Assembly (NCBI RefSeq): GCF_029233945.1
Contig: NZ_JARGOQ010000034.1
Coordinates: 1 to 42,187, forward strand
Origin: Sneathiella sp.
Lineage (GTDB): Bacteria; Pseudomonadota; Alphaproteobacteria; Sneathiellales; Sneathiellaceae
DNA length: 42,187 bases
Reading direction: 5' to 3'
Shown here: positions 28,445 to 34,932 of the stretch, piece after piece
Layout of the letters: the number at the start of each line of letters is the position of its first letter
Numbering within the stretch: the first letter of the stretch is position 1
The notes under the pieces: model-generated
What the model was told of the DNA's origin: nothing
What the model saw: only the letters and a program-made list of their open reading frames with translations
Databases searched by the model: none
Position numbers and translations under genes: made by a program

Positions 28445-28837
28445 TCAGCTTTTTAAGTCAATGGTGACTTTCTGAAGCTCACTCCATACCTCGAACATTT
28501 TGAGATTTGCGCGGTAGCTGTGCAGCGCGACATTCTGGTTCACAATTTCCTCCGCTATATCCACATTCGGGCTTTCAACAAGCCCTTCTTCATTGGCGAG
28601 CGGATTTTGCGGCGCATAGACATGTGCTGTCGCCGGATCCTTTTCGCGAACCTTGACGGTCGGCGCACCGGTTTCATCCGTCGTCTGAACAGGTTCAACG
28701 GCTTTGTAGGACTGAGTTTCGTCCGTAGCGCCGGGTGTACCGACACTGTTCGCATTGACCAGGTTTTGCGCGGATACTTCGACCCGTTTTGTTGCGGCTG
28801 CCATGCCGCTGATCGCTGAGCCTAGAATTGACGTCAT
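28445..28837 (-). CDS. FlgC-like flagellar rod protein
   Basis: A 130-residue protein with the flagellar rod family ends. The N-terminus SAISGMAAATKRVEVSAQNL ends in VNANS, the heptad-rich ANN-like motif. The C-terminus SPNVDIAEEIVNQNVALHSY, followed by RANLKMFE, matches the Flg_bbr_C domain. It is slightly shorter than, and clearly different from, the FlgC encoded at 33094-33504. It may be a paralogous rod or export-accessory protein. The start is ATG 28837, with GGAGA six bases upstream; an upstream in-frame start at 28849 lacks such a site. It has its own promoter region with a CtrA-like box. Confidence 0.75.
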   Translation of the reverse strand: MTSILGSAISGMAAATKRVEVSAQNLVNANSVGTPGATDETQSYKAVEPVQTTDETGAPTVKVREKDPATAHVYAPQNPLANEEGLVESPNVDIAEEIVNQNVALHSYRANLKMFEVWSELQKVTIDLKS

Positions 28838-28901
28838 GATTGTCTCCAATCAATACAATTTTAAATAATATTTATACGAATACTATTTTTCTAATTAACA
28901 C

Positions 28902-28934
28902 GTTATAGGAGTAAATTTATTAACAAACCGTTAA
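28902..28934 (-). promoter_or_regulatory. CtrA-like box and -10 for the FlgC-like gene
   Basis: TTAA-N7-TTAA at 28920-28934 matches the CtrA consensus perfectly on both strands. On the minus strand a TATAAC hexamer (28902-28907) follows 12 bases later. The gene start is 65 bases further on. The box touches the stop codon of the upstream minus-strand gene. Confidence 0.55.
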
Positions 28935-29263
28935 TTTTCCCGGGCTTCCCTTTTCAGGAATTGTCGCCAGCGATCGAGAAGATAGAAGAAATCTTCACGT
29001 GGCCCGTCCTGCGGTGGACGCGTGTCTTCATAAATCGGTGTGATAATATAGCGATCAAGGGTCAGGGTCAGGGTGAAGCTGTTGCCGGTGATTTCATAAT
29101 CCTCTCCCTCCTGATCGATGGTTTTTGTTCGCAAATAGTTTATAAGCGCCATATCATCCTGAATTTCCGTTTCAAAAAACTCTTTCAACAGATTGTTTTC
29201 AGGCGATAATCTGGATTCAATCAGGCCGGTTTCCTTATCTCTCTCCAGATGAATTTCGAGCAT
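28931..29263 (-). CDS. Small acidic protein, candidate EndoU immunity protein
   Basis: A 110-residue acidic, soluble protein without signal peptide or membrane segment. I do not firmly recognise it. Its layout (RDxxTGLI opening, then TEIQDDMALINYL, a SFTLTLTLDRY strand and a C-terminal FFYLLDRWRQFLKRE helix) loosely recalls the UPF0231/YacL family of enterobacteria. It begins 10 bases after the EndoU nuclease gene in the same direction. A small acidic protein right after a nuclease toxin gene is the usual arrangement for an immunity protein, but a housekeeping role is equally possible. The last gene of this minus-strand unit. Confidence 0.5.
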   Translation of the reverse strand: MLEIHLERDKETGLIESRLSPENNLLKEFFETEIQDDMALINYLRTKTIDQEGEDYEITGNSFTLTLTLDRYIITPIYEDTRPPQDGPREDFFYLLDRWRQFLKREAREN

Positions 29264-29273
29264 GGGTCAGGCC

Positions 29274-29822
29274 TTAATCCTTGGCATATAGAGGGTAAGC
29301 TGTGTTTATATCGCCGTTCCCAAAGCGATAGCCTTCGATCAGGAAGCCATGCCCCGACGGGCCGCGCCAGCGAGATCCTTCAGGAAGGCGGTTGTTTGAA
29401 TGGGCGAATAATATGCTATCGACAACCTGCTGCCGGGAAAAATCATCGGGGAAGAAGCTGGAGAATTTTTCTTTCCAGCGGCGATCGTCGGAATCATAAA
29501 TCTCCACCATAGCCGTATAGACACCGGCATGGTTTGGCCCGGACAGGATATGCTTGATGCGCGAAGTTGCGCCCATCGGCTCTTTCGGGGCAACATGAAA
29601 TCCGACCGGCTTGCCATGCCGGTTGATTTCCCCATCGAAAATATGAGTGAGGTTGAGCGACGGGGATGTCTCAGTCCAAAACCCGCGCGCGGGCGCTTCG
29701 TTGGACAGGAGCGGGACGACTATGTAAAGAAAGGCAAGGCAGCCAAGCAGAGCGACGGTAACTCCCACCTTGCGAAGAGATGTTCTCCTCAAAATGGAGA
29801 AAATTCCGTTAGCCCGACCCAT
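29274..29822 (-). CDS. Membrane-anchored EndoU-domain nuclease
   Basis: A 182-residue protein. Residues about 19-40 are one hydrophobic segment after a positive N-terminus, so it is a membrane anchor or uncleaved signal. Residues 57-182 match the bacterial EndoU domain: LNLTHIFDGEINRHGKPVGFH (given here by key residues H60, H76 and the GxPVGFH turn), VYTAMVEIYD, SSFFPDDFSRQQVVDSI, GHGFLIEGY and the closing DINTAYPLY. EndoU domains are RNases found as toxin tips in contact-dependent inhibition and polymorphic toxin systems. I chose ATG 29822, which overlaps the end of fliP by 14 bases; this couples it to the flagellar operon. A larger start at 29879 would add a tail inside fliP. The lack of a large delivery protein is unusual. 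Confidence 0.75.
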   Translation of the reverse strand: MGRANGIFSILRRTSLRKVGVTVALLGCLAFLYIVVPLLSNEAPARGFWTETSPSLNLTHIFDGEINRHGKPVGFHVAPKEPMGATSRIKHILSGPNHAGVYTAMVEIYDSDDRRWKEKFSSFFPDDFSRQQVVDSILFAHSNNRLPEGSRWRGPSGHGFLIEGYRFGNGDINTAYPLYAKD

Positions 29823-30600
29823 TGGCGAAACTCTCAACGAGGCTTTTTGCAACCAGGTTCCACCCATCCACCAGAACAAAGAAGATCAGCTTGAAGGGCA
29901 GGGATATCATCACCGGTGGCAGCATCATCATACCCATCGACATGAGGATGGAGGCCACCACCATATCGATCACGATAAAGGGCACGAACAGCAGGAACCC
30001 GATCTCGAATGCGCGCTTGAGTTCGCTGATCATAAAGGCCGGCACCAGAACTTTAAGCGGCACTTCCTCCGGCGTTTCGGTGGCGGGGGTCGCGCTTAAA
30101 TCCATAAAGAGAAGGATATCCTTCTCCCGCGCATGCTGAAGCATGAAGGTTTTGAACGGGATAACCGTGCGATTAAACGCCTCGGTCTCGTTGATCTCCT
30201 CATCGATCAGCGGGACAATGCCGTTTTCATAGGCGGCCTCGAACGTTGGGGCCATGATAAAGGCCGTGAGAAATAGCGCGAGCGAGATAATCACCACATT
30301 CGGTGGGGTCGCCTGCACGCCGAGTGCACTTCGAAGGAGCGAGAGGACCACGATCAGGCGGGTGAAGGAGGTGGTGACGATCAGGATGGCGGGCGCCAGG
30401 CTGAGCACCGTCATCAGGACAACAAGCTGAACAATGCGGCCGGTCAGCGGTCCCGCATCCTCCCCAAGATCGAGGGAGACGGACTGCGCCAGAACGTCGA
30501 GCGGCAGGGCCATGACAATCACGGCGACAGCCAGGGCGGCGAGGTTTCCATTGGATAGCTTGGAGGCGCAAAGACGGCCCAGACTTCGATATTTTATCAT
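29809..30600 (-). CDS. fliP: Flagellar export gate protein FliP
   Basis: A 263-residue membrane core of the flagellar type III export gate. A signal-peptide-like N-terminus of about 40 residues precedes the conserved LVVLMTVLSLAPAILIVTTS segment. Next come FTRLIVVLSLLRSALGVQAT PP (the most conserved helix pair, shown in part), PFKTFMLQHAREKDI, and the C-terminal FVPFIVIDMVVASILMSMGM with MMMLPPVMISLPFKLIFF. Its ATG overlaps the stop of fliO (ATGA), and its end overlaps the EndoU gene. FliP assembles with FliQ and FliR, whose genes lie on the plus strand at 33.9-34.9 kb. Confidence 0.93.
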   Translation of the reverse strand: MIKYRSLGRLCASKLSNGNLAALAVAVIVMALPLDVLAQSVSLDLGEDAGPLTGRIVQLVVLMTVLSLAPAILIVTTSFTRLIVVLSLLRSALGVQATPPNVVIISLALFLTAFIMAPTFEAAYENGIVPLIDEEINETEAFNRTVIPFKTFMLQHAREKDILLFMDLSATPATETPEEVPLKVLVPAFMISELKRAFEIGFLLFVPFIVIDMVVASILMSMGMMMLPPVMISLPFKLIFFVLVDGWNLVAKSLVESFANGSG

Positions 30601-30899
30601 GCGTTCTTCACATCGCCCTGTTCGGCGTTTTCATTGACGGAAATATTCCGCTCGACAACGACATCCCGTTCCGGGCCGAGCAGCAGGAGATGTTCCCGAT
30701 CATCGCGTTTGACAAGGACAAGGCGCCGCTTGGCGTCGATGGACATGACATCGGTTACGGAAAGACGTTTTGGGGCGGACGGATCCCTCGCGGCTCTCGG
30801 CACCATGCCAAGCCGCCGCGCGAGCAGAGTGATGAGCGCAATAAGACCCAGAACAATCAGCAGGCCGACAATATATTTCAGGTATTGAACGGGTTCCAT
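30597..30899 (-). CDS. fliO: Flagellar biosynthesis protein FliO
   Basis: A 100-residue protein with one membrane helix at about residues 8-27 and a cytoplasmic tail with the FliO pattern RLSVTDVMSIDAKRRLVLVKRDDREHLLLLG. FliO helps assemble the FliPQR gate. Small size and low conservation are normal. It is coupled to fliP by a four-base overlap. Confidence 0.85.
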   Translation of the reverse strand: MEPVQYLKYIVGLLIVLGLIALITLLARRLGMVPRAARDPSAPKRLSVTDVMSIDAKRRLVLVKRDDREHLLLLGPERDVVVERNISVNENAEQGDVKNA

Positions 30900-30978
30900 T
30901 TGCCTGCCATTAAAATATCCGTCTGATCATTTTTACGCGTTTCGGACATACAGTAGCGGGCCAAAGGGTTTTTGAAAA

Positions 30979-31272
30979 CTATTCTTTATGGGCGGTGTTT
31001 TCGAGCGTGTTGATATCGCGGCTTAATGAATCAAATCGTTGCTGGATTTCGTCGGACAGGGTGTTGAGGGACTGCATGACCTGTCCCATAAAATGCGACA
31101 GTTCTTGGCGCTCATTTTTCGGCGCGCTCTGAACCCGCCCCTGAAGCCGGACAATTTTTTCGGGTAGCGGGCCCATGTCGATCATGATCCCGCGCCGTGT
31201 TTGTTCCAGATACTCCGTAATGTCGTTCAGCACGTCGGATATATCGGCGTTTATCTTGGCAAAATTTTCCAT
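30979..31272 (-). CDS. Coiled-coil protein in flagellar operon
   Basis: A 97-residue hydrophilic protein, mostly helical, with coiled-coil character: ISDVLNDITEYLEQTRRG, then FMGQVMQSLNTLSDEIQQRF and DSLSRDINTLEN. I do not recognise the family. Small helical proteins in this position often act as flagellar export chaperones or rod accessory proteins, but no motif proves it. The start is uncertain: ATG 31272 was chosen, while a TTG at 31290 would lie five bases after the fhlB stop. Neither has a good ribosome site, so translation may depend on fhlB. Confidence 0.55.
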   Translation of the reverse strand: MENFAKINADISDVLNDITEYLEQTRRGIMIDMGPLPEKIVRLQGRVQSAPKNERQELSHFMGQVMQSLNTLSDEIQQRFDSLSRDINTLENTAHKE

Positions 31273-31295
31273 TAGAGGCTTACTAATCAAACTGA

Positions 31296-31583
31296 CTATT
31301 TATCCTGGCACTTATACAGATAGGATAGAATTTCCGAAACGGCGGCGAAAGCCTCAAGCGGGATGGGGCAATCCACCTCAATTTCCGATAAAATCTGAGC
31401 CAAATCAGAATCGGTGCGCACCTTTACACCACGAGCGAACGCCAATTGCAAGATTTGTTCAGCAACTTCGCCTTTGCCACTTGCGGTCACCCGAGCCAGG
31501 GATGCCGGAGACTCGTCATAATTCAAGGCAACAGCGATGGCGTCATCGGCGCTTTGCGGGACGTCTTTTTCATTTTGTGACAT
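31296..31583 (-). CDS. fhlB: FlhB C-terminal-like protein FhlB
   Basis: A 95-residue stand-alone version of the FlhB cytoplasmic domain. AVALNYDESPASLARVTASG, AEQILQLAFARGVKVRTDSD and IPLEAFAAVSEILSYLY match the FlhBCC part just after the cleavage site. The NPTH motif itself is absent. Such FhlB proteins can partly replace the C-terminal piece of FlhB during export switching. The start is ATG 31583 with GGAG seven bases upstream. It begins the minus-strand unit fhlB-(coiled-coil)-fliO-fliP-endoU, whose promoter has a CtrA-like box. Confidence 0.8.
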   Translation of the reverse strand: MSQNEKDVPQSADDAIAVALNYDESPASLARVTASGKGEVAEQILQLAFARGVKVRTDSDLAQILSEIEVDCPIPLEAFAAVSEILSYLYKCQDK

Positions 31584-31600
31584 CTATATCTCCGGCCGAA

Positions 31601-31616
31601 AGTGACCTGCGTCACT
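31601..31616. repeat. Perfect inverted repeat in the fhlB leader
   Basis: AGTGAC and GTCACT flank CTGC. It lies 18 bases before the fhlB start, just downstream of the CtrA-like promoter, so it is probably in the mRNA leader. It could be an operator or a small hairpin that tunes translation. Confidence 0.5.
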
Positions 31617-31617
31617 G

Positions 31618-31649
31618 AAGATAGATATTTGTACTTAAATTTTACTTAA
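31618..31649 (-). promoter_or_regulatory. CtrA-like box and -10 for the fhlB-fliOP unit
   Basis: TTAA-N7-TTAA at 31635-31649, followed by C on the plus strand (31650), fits the CtrA consensus. Read on the minus strand, a TATCTT hexamer (31618-31623) follows 11 bases later and the fhlB start is 35 bases further. The spacing is nearly the same as at the FlgC-like gene. Confidence 0.6.
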
Positions 31650-31943
31650 CCGGGACGCTGAAATGACCCGAATAGGCAACTTCTTTCTTGCAACTCGGAT
31701 TGGGAACGACTATGTTCCGCCTCGCCGGGCAATGGCGACATAGCCTTTATTAATTGTTTACGGCACTGTGCAGCAATACTGACAGGAGCGATGGCTCCGA
31801 TTTGCACAACAGAAATTGAACAAATGTCATTGTGACACGATTGGCCGTTCCGCTAAAGAATTGCCATGTAAGATTGAATGCTCCCGCCGTTCAGTAATTT
31901 GAAACGCGCGGTGGATGCCACAGACCAAAGGGGTATGGATTAT

Positions 31944-32513
31944 ATGAGTGACTTGGAAAATGCGTTAAATGGCAAGTCCGTTGCCATTCTTGTTGCCAAC
32001 GGTTTTGAAGAATCCCATATGACGAGCCTGCATAAAGCTCTCGTCCTGACCGGGGCGGATGTAAAAATCGTCTCGCCGGAAAAAGGCGTCGTCAATAGCT
32101 GGCACGGCAATGGCTGGGGACATTTCTTCCCGGCGAATGCGCATCTTGCAACCTCTATGTCCCATCATTTCGACGCCGTTATTATTCCGGGCGGCTCGCG
32201 CCATGTCAGTCGGCTTATTTCGGATCCGCAAACGGCCCGCTTCATGCGCGGCTTTATGGAAGACAACAAGCCGGTCGCCCTCATCGAGGATGCACCGAAA
32301 ATTCTTGCCGTGGCTGAATTGCTGGACGGACGCAGCGTGGTCTCCACGGAGGAAATCAATGACGCCCTGCAGGAAAAAAGCGTAACGGTTGTCGAGGCCG
32401 AGACGCATGTAGACGATATGCTGGTCACCAGTAAGCTCGCGGATGATGCCCTGATCGAGAAATTTGCCGATCGCATCCGGAATTATGAGCCGGAAGCCTG
32501 GGAAGCCGCCTGA
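31944..32513 (+). CDS. DJ-1/PfpI-family protein lacking the catalytic cysteine
   Basis: A 189-residue flavodoxin-like protein of the DJ-1/PfpI family: VAILVANGFEESHM at the N-terminus with the conserved Glu, then ADVKIVSPEKG, and FDAVIIPGGSRHV. At the nucleophile elbow, where active members have an A-x-C-H-G-P block, this one reads ALIEDAPKIL, and the whole protein contains no cysteine. It should thus lack the usual hydrolase, glyoxalase or deglycase chemistry and may act as a binding or chaperone protein. The start is ATG 31944, with AAAGGGG 10 bases upstream; ATG 31935 is also in frame. It is a single gene with its own terminator, between the two flagellar units. Confidence 0.82.
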   Translation: MSDLENALNGKSVAILVANGFEESHMTSLHKALVLTGADVKIVSPEKGVVNSWHGNGWGHFFPANAHLATSMSHHFDAVIIPGGSRHVSRLISDPQTARFMRGFMEDNKPVALIEDAPKILAVAELLDGRSVVSTEEINDALQEKSVTVVEAETHVDDMLVTSKLADDALIEKFADRIRNYEPEAWEAA

Positions 32514-32540
32514 AATCGCGGCTAAGCTCAGAAGAACAGA

Positions 32541-32568
32541 AACGTCCCGATTTTTCGGGGCGTTTTTT
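32541..32568 (+). terminator. Rho-independent terminator after the DJ-1-like gene
   Basis: AACGTCCCGA pairs with TCGGGGCGTT around a short T loop, and a T run follows. It lies 28 bases after the stop and isolates this gene from the flgB unit. Confidence 0.85.
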
Positions 32569-32665
32569 TGTGCCTCCCGTCCTCAAATTCCGCAAATTCA
32601 CAGTCTGTTAAGGTTTCTCGCCTAATGTAAGGTCAGGAAAAACCGCGAACAGAAGCGATCCTGAT

Positions 32666-33067
32666 ATGAATTTGGAAAAAATTCCTCTTTTCGCCGCGCT
32701 GACGGAGAAAATGAAATGGCTGACAGCCCGGCAAAAGGTGCTGGCGCAGAATATTGCCAATTCCGACACGCCGAACTACCGCGCGCGTGATCTCAAGCCG
32801 TTGGAATTTCGCGAAATGATTGATGCGCCCGAAGACAAGAGCGTTCTGATCAGCAGGACAAATAAAAAGCATATTTTTGTTGATGAAATAACAAGTTATG
32901 AGACACAGGTAAACCGGGATATAAGCGAAATGACGCCCACCGGAAACGCCGTGCTTCTGGAAGAAGAGATGATGAAAGTTGCGGAAACGCAAATACAGTA
33001 TGAGCTGACCACCTCGCTGTATAAGAAAAATCTGGGGATGTTAAAAACAGCCCTTGGTCGCCGTTAA
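32666..33067 (+). CDS. flgB: Flagellar basal-body rod protein FlgB
   Basis: A 133-residue proximal rod protein. MKWLTARQKVLAQNIANSDT followed by PNYRARDLKP is the conserved N-terminal rod motif. The C-terminus GNAVLLEEEMMKVAETQIQY, then ELTTSLYKKNLGMLKTALGR, is the matching helix. It is exported by the flagellar type III apparatus and forms the rod with FlgC, FlgF and FlgG on the FliE base. It begins the operon flgB-flgC-fliE-fliQ-fliR-flhB. Its promoter region has only one TTAA half-site, so I do not call a CtrA box. Confidence 0.93.
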   Translation: MNLEKIPLFAALTEKMKWLTARQKVLAQNIANSDTPNYRARDLKPLEFREMIDAPEDKSVLISRTNKKHIFVDEITSYETQVNRDISEMTPTGNAVLLEEEMMKVAETQIQYELTTSLYKKNLGMLKTALGRR

Positions 33068-33093
33068 TCGGATTAGAAAAGGAAACCGGTAAC

Positions 33094-33504
33094 ATGGATC
33101 TTTTGAAAACTATGTCTATCTCGGCCTCTGGCATGGACGCCCAGGGCAAGCGGATGCGGGTTATTTCTGAAAACCTGGCAAATAAGGACAGTATGGGCAA
33201 GACGCCTGACGAAGATCCCTATCGGCGGAAAACTATTTCTTTTCGCAATGTTCTCGATCGCGAGGAAAATGTGACCAAGGTCAAGGTTGGCCGTATTGGT
33301 GAAGACAAGACGGATTTTGACCTCAAGTTCAATCCAAGCCATCCCGCCGCGAATGCGGATGGCTATGTGAAGATGCCGAACGTCAATTCCCTGGTCGAAA
33401 TCATGGATATGAAGGAAACCCAACGGTCCTATCAGGCCAATCTGGGTGTTATCGAGGCATCAAAAAAGATGATCATGCGGACGCTGGACATCCTAAAACA
33501 ATAG
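33094..33504 (+). CDS. flgC: Flagellar basal-body rod protein FlgC
   Basis: A 136-residue rod protein. N-terminal MSISASGMDAQGKRMRVISE with NLANKDS, the central DEDPYRRKTISF, and the C-terminal GYVKMPNVNSLVEIMDMKET followed by QRSYQANLGVIEASKKMIMR are all canonical. The gene begins 26 bases after flgB with AAAGGAAA upstream. It is the main FlgC of the window; the protein at 28445-28837 is a divergent relative. Confidence 0.94.
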   Translation: MDLLKTMSISASGMDAQGKRMRVISENLANKDSMGKTPDEDPYRRKTISFRNVLDREENVTKVKVGRIGEDKTDFDLKFNPSHPAANADGYVKMPNVNSLVEIMDMKETQRSYQANLGVIEASKKMIMRTLDILKQ

Positions 33505-33524
33505 GAACGAGTGGAGGGTAGAAA

Positions 33525-33845
33525 ATGGCTGATACAAGTGCCTTAGCGGCAACACAGGCCTATTCAAAAGCAATTAACAATTCTCTGGGCGCCAAGCCGG
33601 AAGCCGCCTCCGAGGCTGCGATTGAAGGACCAAGCTTCGCGGAAATGTTGTCTGATGCCGGAGCAAATGCCATTGAAACCGGCGTCAATGCGGAGCAGGT
33701 CAGCATGGAAGCCATCACCGGCAATACCGGCCTTGCGGATATTGTAACGGCTGTCAGTAACGCCGAGGCAACCCTTGAAACCGTGGTTGCGGTGCGTGAT
33801 CGTGTAATTCAGGCTTATCAAGACATCATAAAAATGCCAATCTAG
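33525..33845 (+). CDS. fliE: Flagellar hook-basal body protein FliE
   Basis: A 106-residue protein joining the MS ring to the rod. The conserved C-terminal half reads SFAEMLSDAGANAIETGVNA, then EQVSMEAITG, and NAEATLETVVAVRDRVIQAYQ with the final DIIKMPI. GGAGG precedes the ATG. It follows flgC by 20 bases, the usual order. Confidence 0.92.
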   Translation: MADTSALAATQAYSKAINNSLGAKPEAASEAAIEGPSFAEMLSDAGANAIETGVNAEQVSMEAITGNTGLADIVTAVSNAEATLETVVAVRDRVIQAYQDIIKMPI

Positions 33846-33883
33846 GCTGTAATAGTATTTTACAGCATAAGGATTGATGCAAC

Positions 33884-34147
33884 ATGACCCCAGCCGATGT
33901 CGTTGACGTAGTACGTGAGGCGATTTGGGTCCTGCTCGCTGTCTCCGCGCCGGTCATGTTAGTCGCGCTGGGAGTTGGTCTTGTGATCGCTCTCATCCAG
34001 GCCCTGACACAGGTGCAGGAAATGACGCTGGTGTTCGTTCCTAAAATCCTGGCGATCTTTCTCTCCCTGATTATTTTCATGCCGTTCATGATTTCCTCGA
34101 TGATCGGGCTGATGGAACAGATCGCCCAACGTATCTCGGGCGTATGA
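33884..34147 (+). CDS. fliQ: Flagellar export gate protein FliQ
   Basis: An 87-residue protein with two membrane helices, around residues 14-40 and 50-75. The segment GLVIALIQALTQVQEMTLVF with the following PKI is the FliQ hallmark. Part of the FliP-FliQ-FliR gate. The gene starts 38 bases after fliE, with AAGGA upstream. Confidence 0.93.
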   Translation: MTPADVVDVVREAIWVLLAVSAPVMLVALGVGLVIALIQALTQVQEMTLVFVPKILAIFLSLIIFMPFMISSMIGLMEQIAQRISGV

Positions 34148-34164
34148 CTGCCGGTGGCCGCTAG

Positions 34165-34926
34165 ATGCTGGACGAGTTTCTCAACGTTAATATCTTTGCC
34201 TTTCTCGTGGTGTTCATCCGCCTCGGTGCCGCCTTCATGGTGGTCCCCGGATTTGGGGAGGCCTTTATTCTGCCGCGTGTACGGCTCGCCATTGCGCTTG
34301 CCGTAAGTTTTATCGTCATGCCCGTTGCGGCCGGTCAGATCCCGCCGGAGCCCTCGACACCTGTTGGGCTTCTCCTGTTGATCGTGGGGGAGATGGTAAT
34401 CGGGCTCGTCATGGGCGGCGTACTCCGGCTGCTGCTTAGCAGCCTGCATGTGGCGGGAACGATTATCGCGCAGCAGTCGGGCCTTGCCGCGGCGCAATTC
34501 TTCGATCCGGCGCAAATGTCCCAGGGTGCGATCACCAGTACCTTCATGACATTGATGGGGCTGACGATGATTTTTGTCACCGACATGCATCATCTCTTTA
34601 TCGAGGGAACGTTCGCTACCTATCGCCTTTTCCCGGTCGGGGCAGTCCCGGATTTTGGCAGTATCAGCATGTTGATAACGGATTTCGTGCAGCAGTCCTT
34701 CCTGCTGGGGTTTCAGATGTCCGCGCCCTTCCTCGTTTTCGGGATTACCTTTTACATGGGGATCGGCCTGATTAACCGCCTGATGCCTCAGGTGCAGATC
34801 TTCTTTGTCGCCATGCCGCTGCAGATTATCCTTTCCTTTGCCATTCTGGCGATTACAATTGGCGCCAGTATGATGTGGTTTATCAGTTATTACGAGGAAG
34901 CGCTGATCCGCTTTCTTGGGGAGTAG
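34165..34926 (+). CDS. fliR: Flagellar export gate protein FliR
   Basis: A 253-residue membrane protein with about six hydrophobic segments. Typical blocks are FVVFIRLGAAFMVVPGFGEA (approximate start region), LPRVRLAIALAVSF, GEMVIGLVMGGVLRLLLSSL and AGTIIAQQSGLAAAQFFDPA. One FliR joins five FliP and four FliQ in the gate. It starts 17 bases after fliQ and ends six bases before flhB. Confidence 0.93.
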   Translation: MLDEFLNVNIFAFLVVFIRLGAAFMVVPGFGEAFILPRVRLAIALAVSFIVMPVAAGQIPPEPSTPVGLLLLIVGEMVIGLVMGGVLRLLLSSLHVAGTIIAQQSGLAAAQFFDPAQMSQGAITSTFMTLMGLTMIFVTDMHHLFIEGTFATYRLFPVGAVPDFGSISMLITDFVQQSFLLGFQMSAPFLVFGITFYMGIGLINRLMPQVQIFFVAMPLQIILSFAILAITIGASMMWFISYYEEALIRFLGE

Positions 34927-34932
34927 GGGCAG

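Larger units (their letters stand above)
31584..31943. other. Divergent intergenic region between fhlB and the DJ-1-like gene
   Basis: About 360 bases. The half nearest fhlB holds the dyad AGTGAC-CTGC-GTCACT (31601-31616) and a CtrA-like box (31635-31649). The other half should contain the promoter of the DJ-1-like gene, but I see no clear hexamers. No gene is evident. Confidence 0.5.

Noticed and set aside
32612-32630. TTAA half-site before flgB as a CtrA box
   Set aside because: The second TTAA is missing at the required seven-base spacing.
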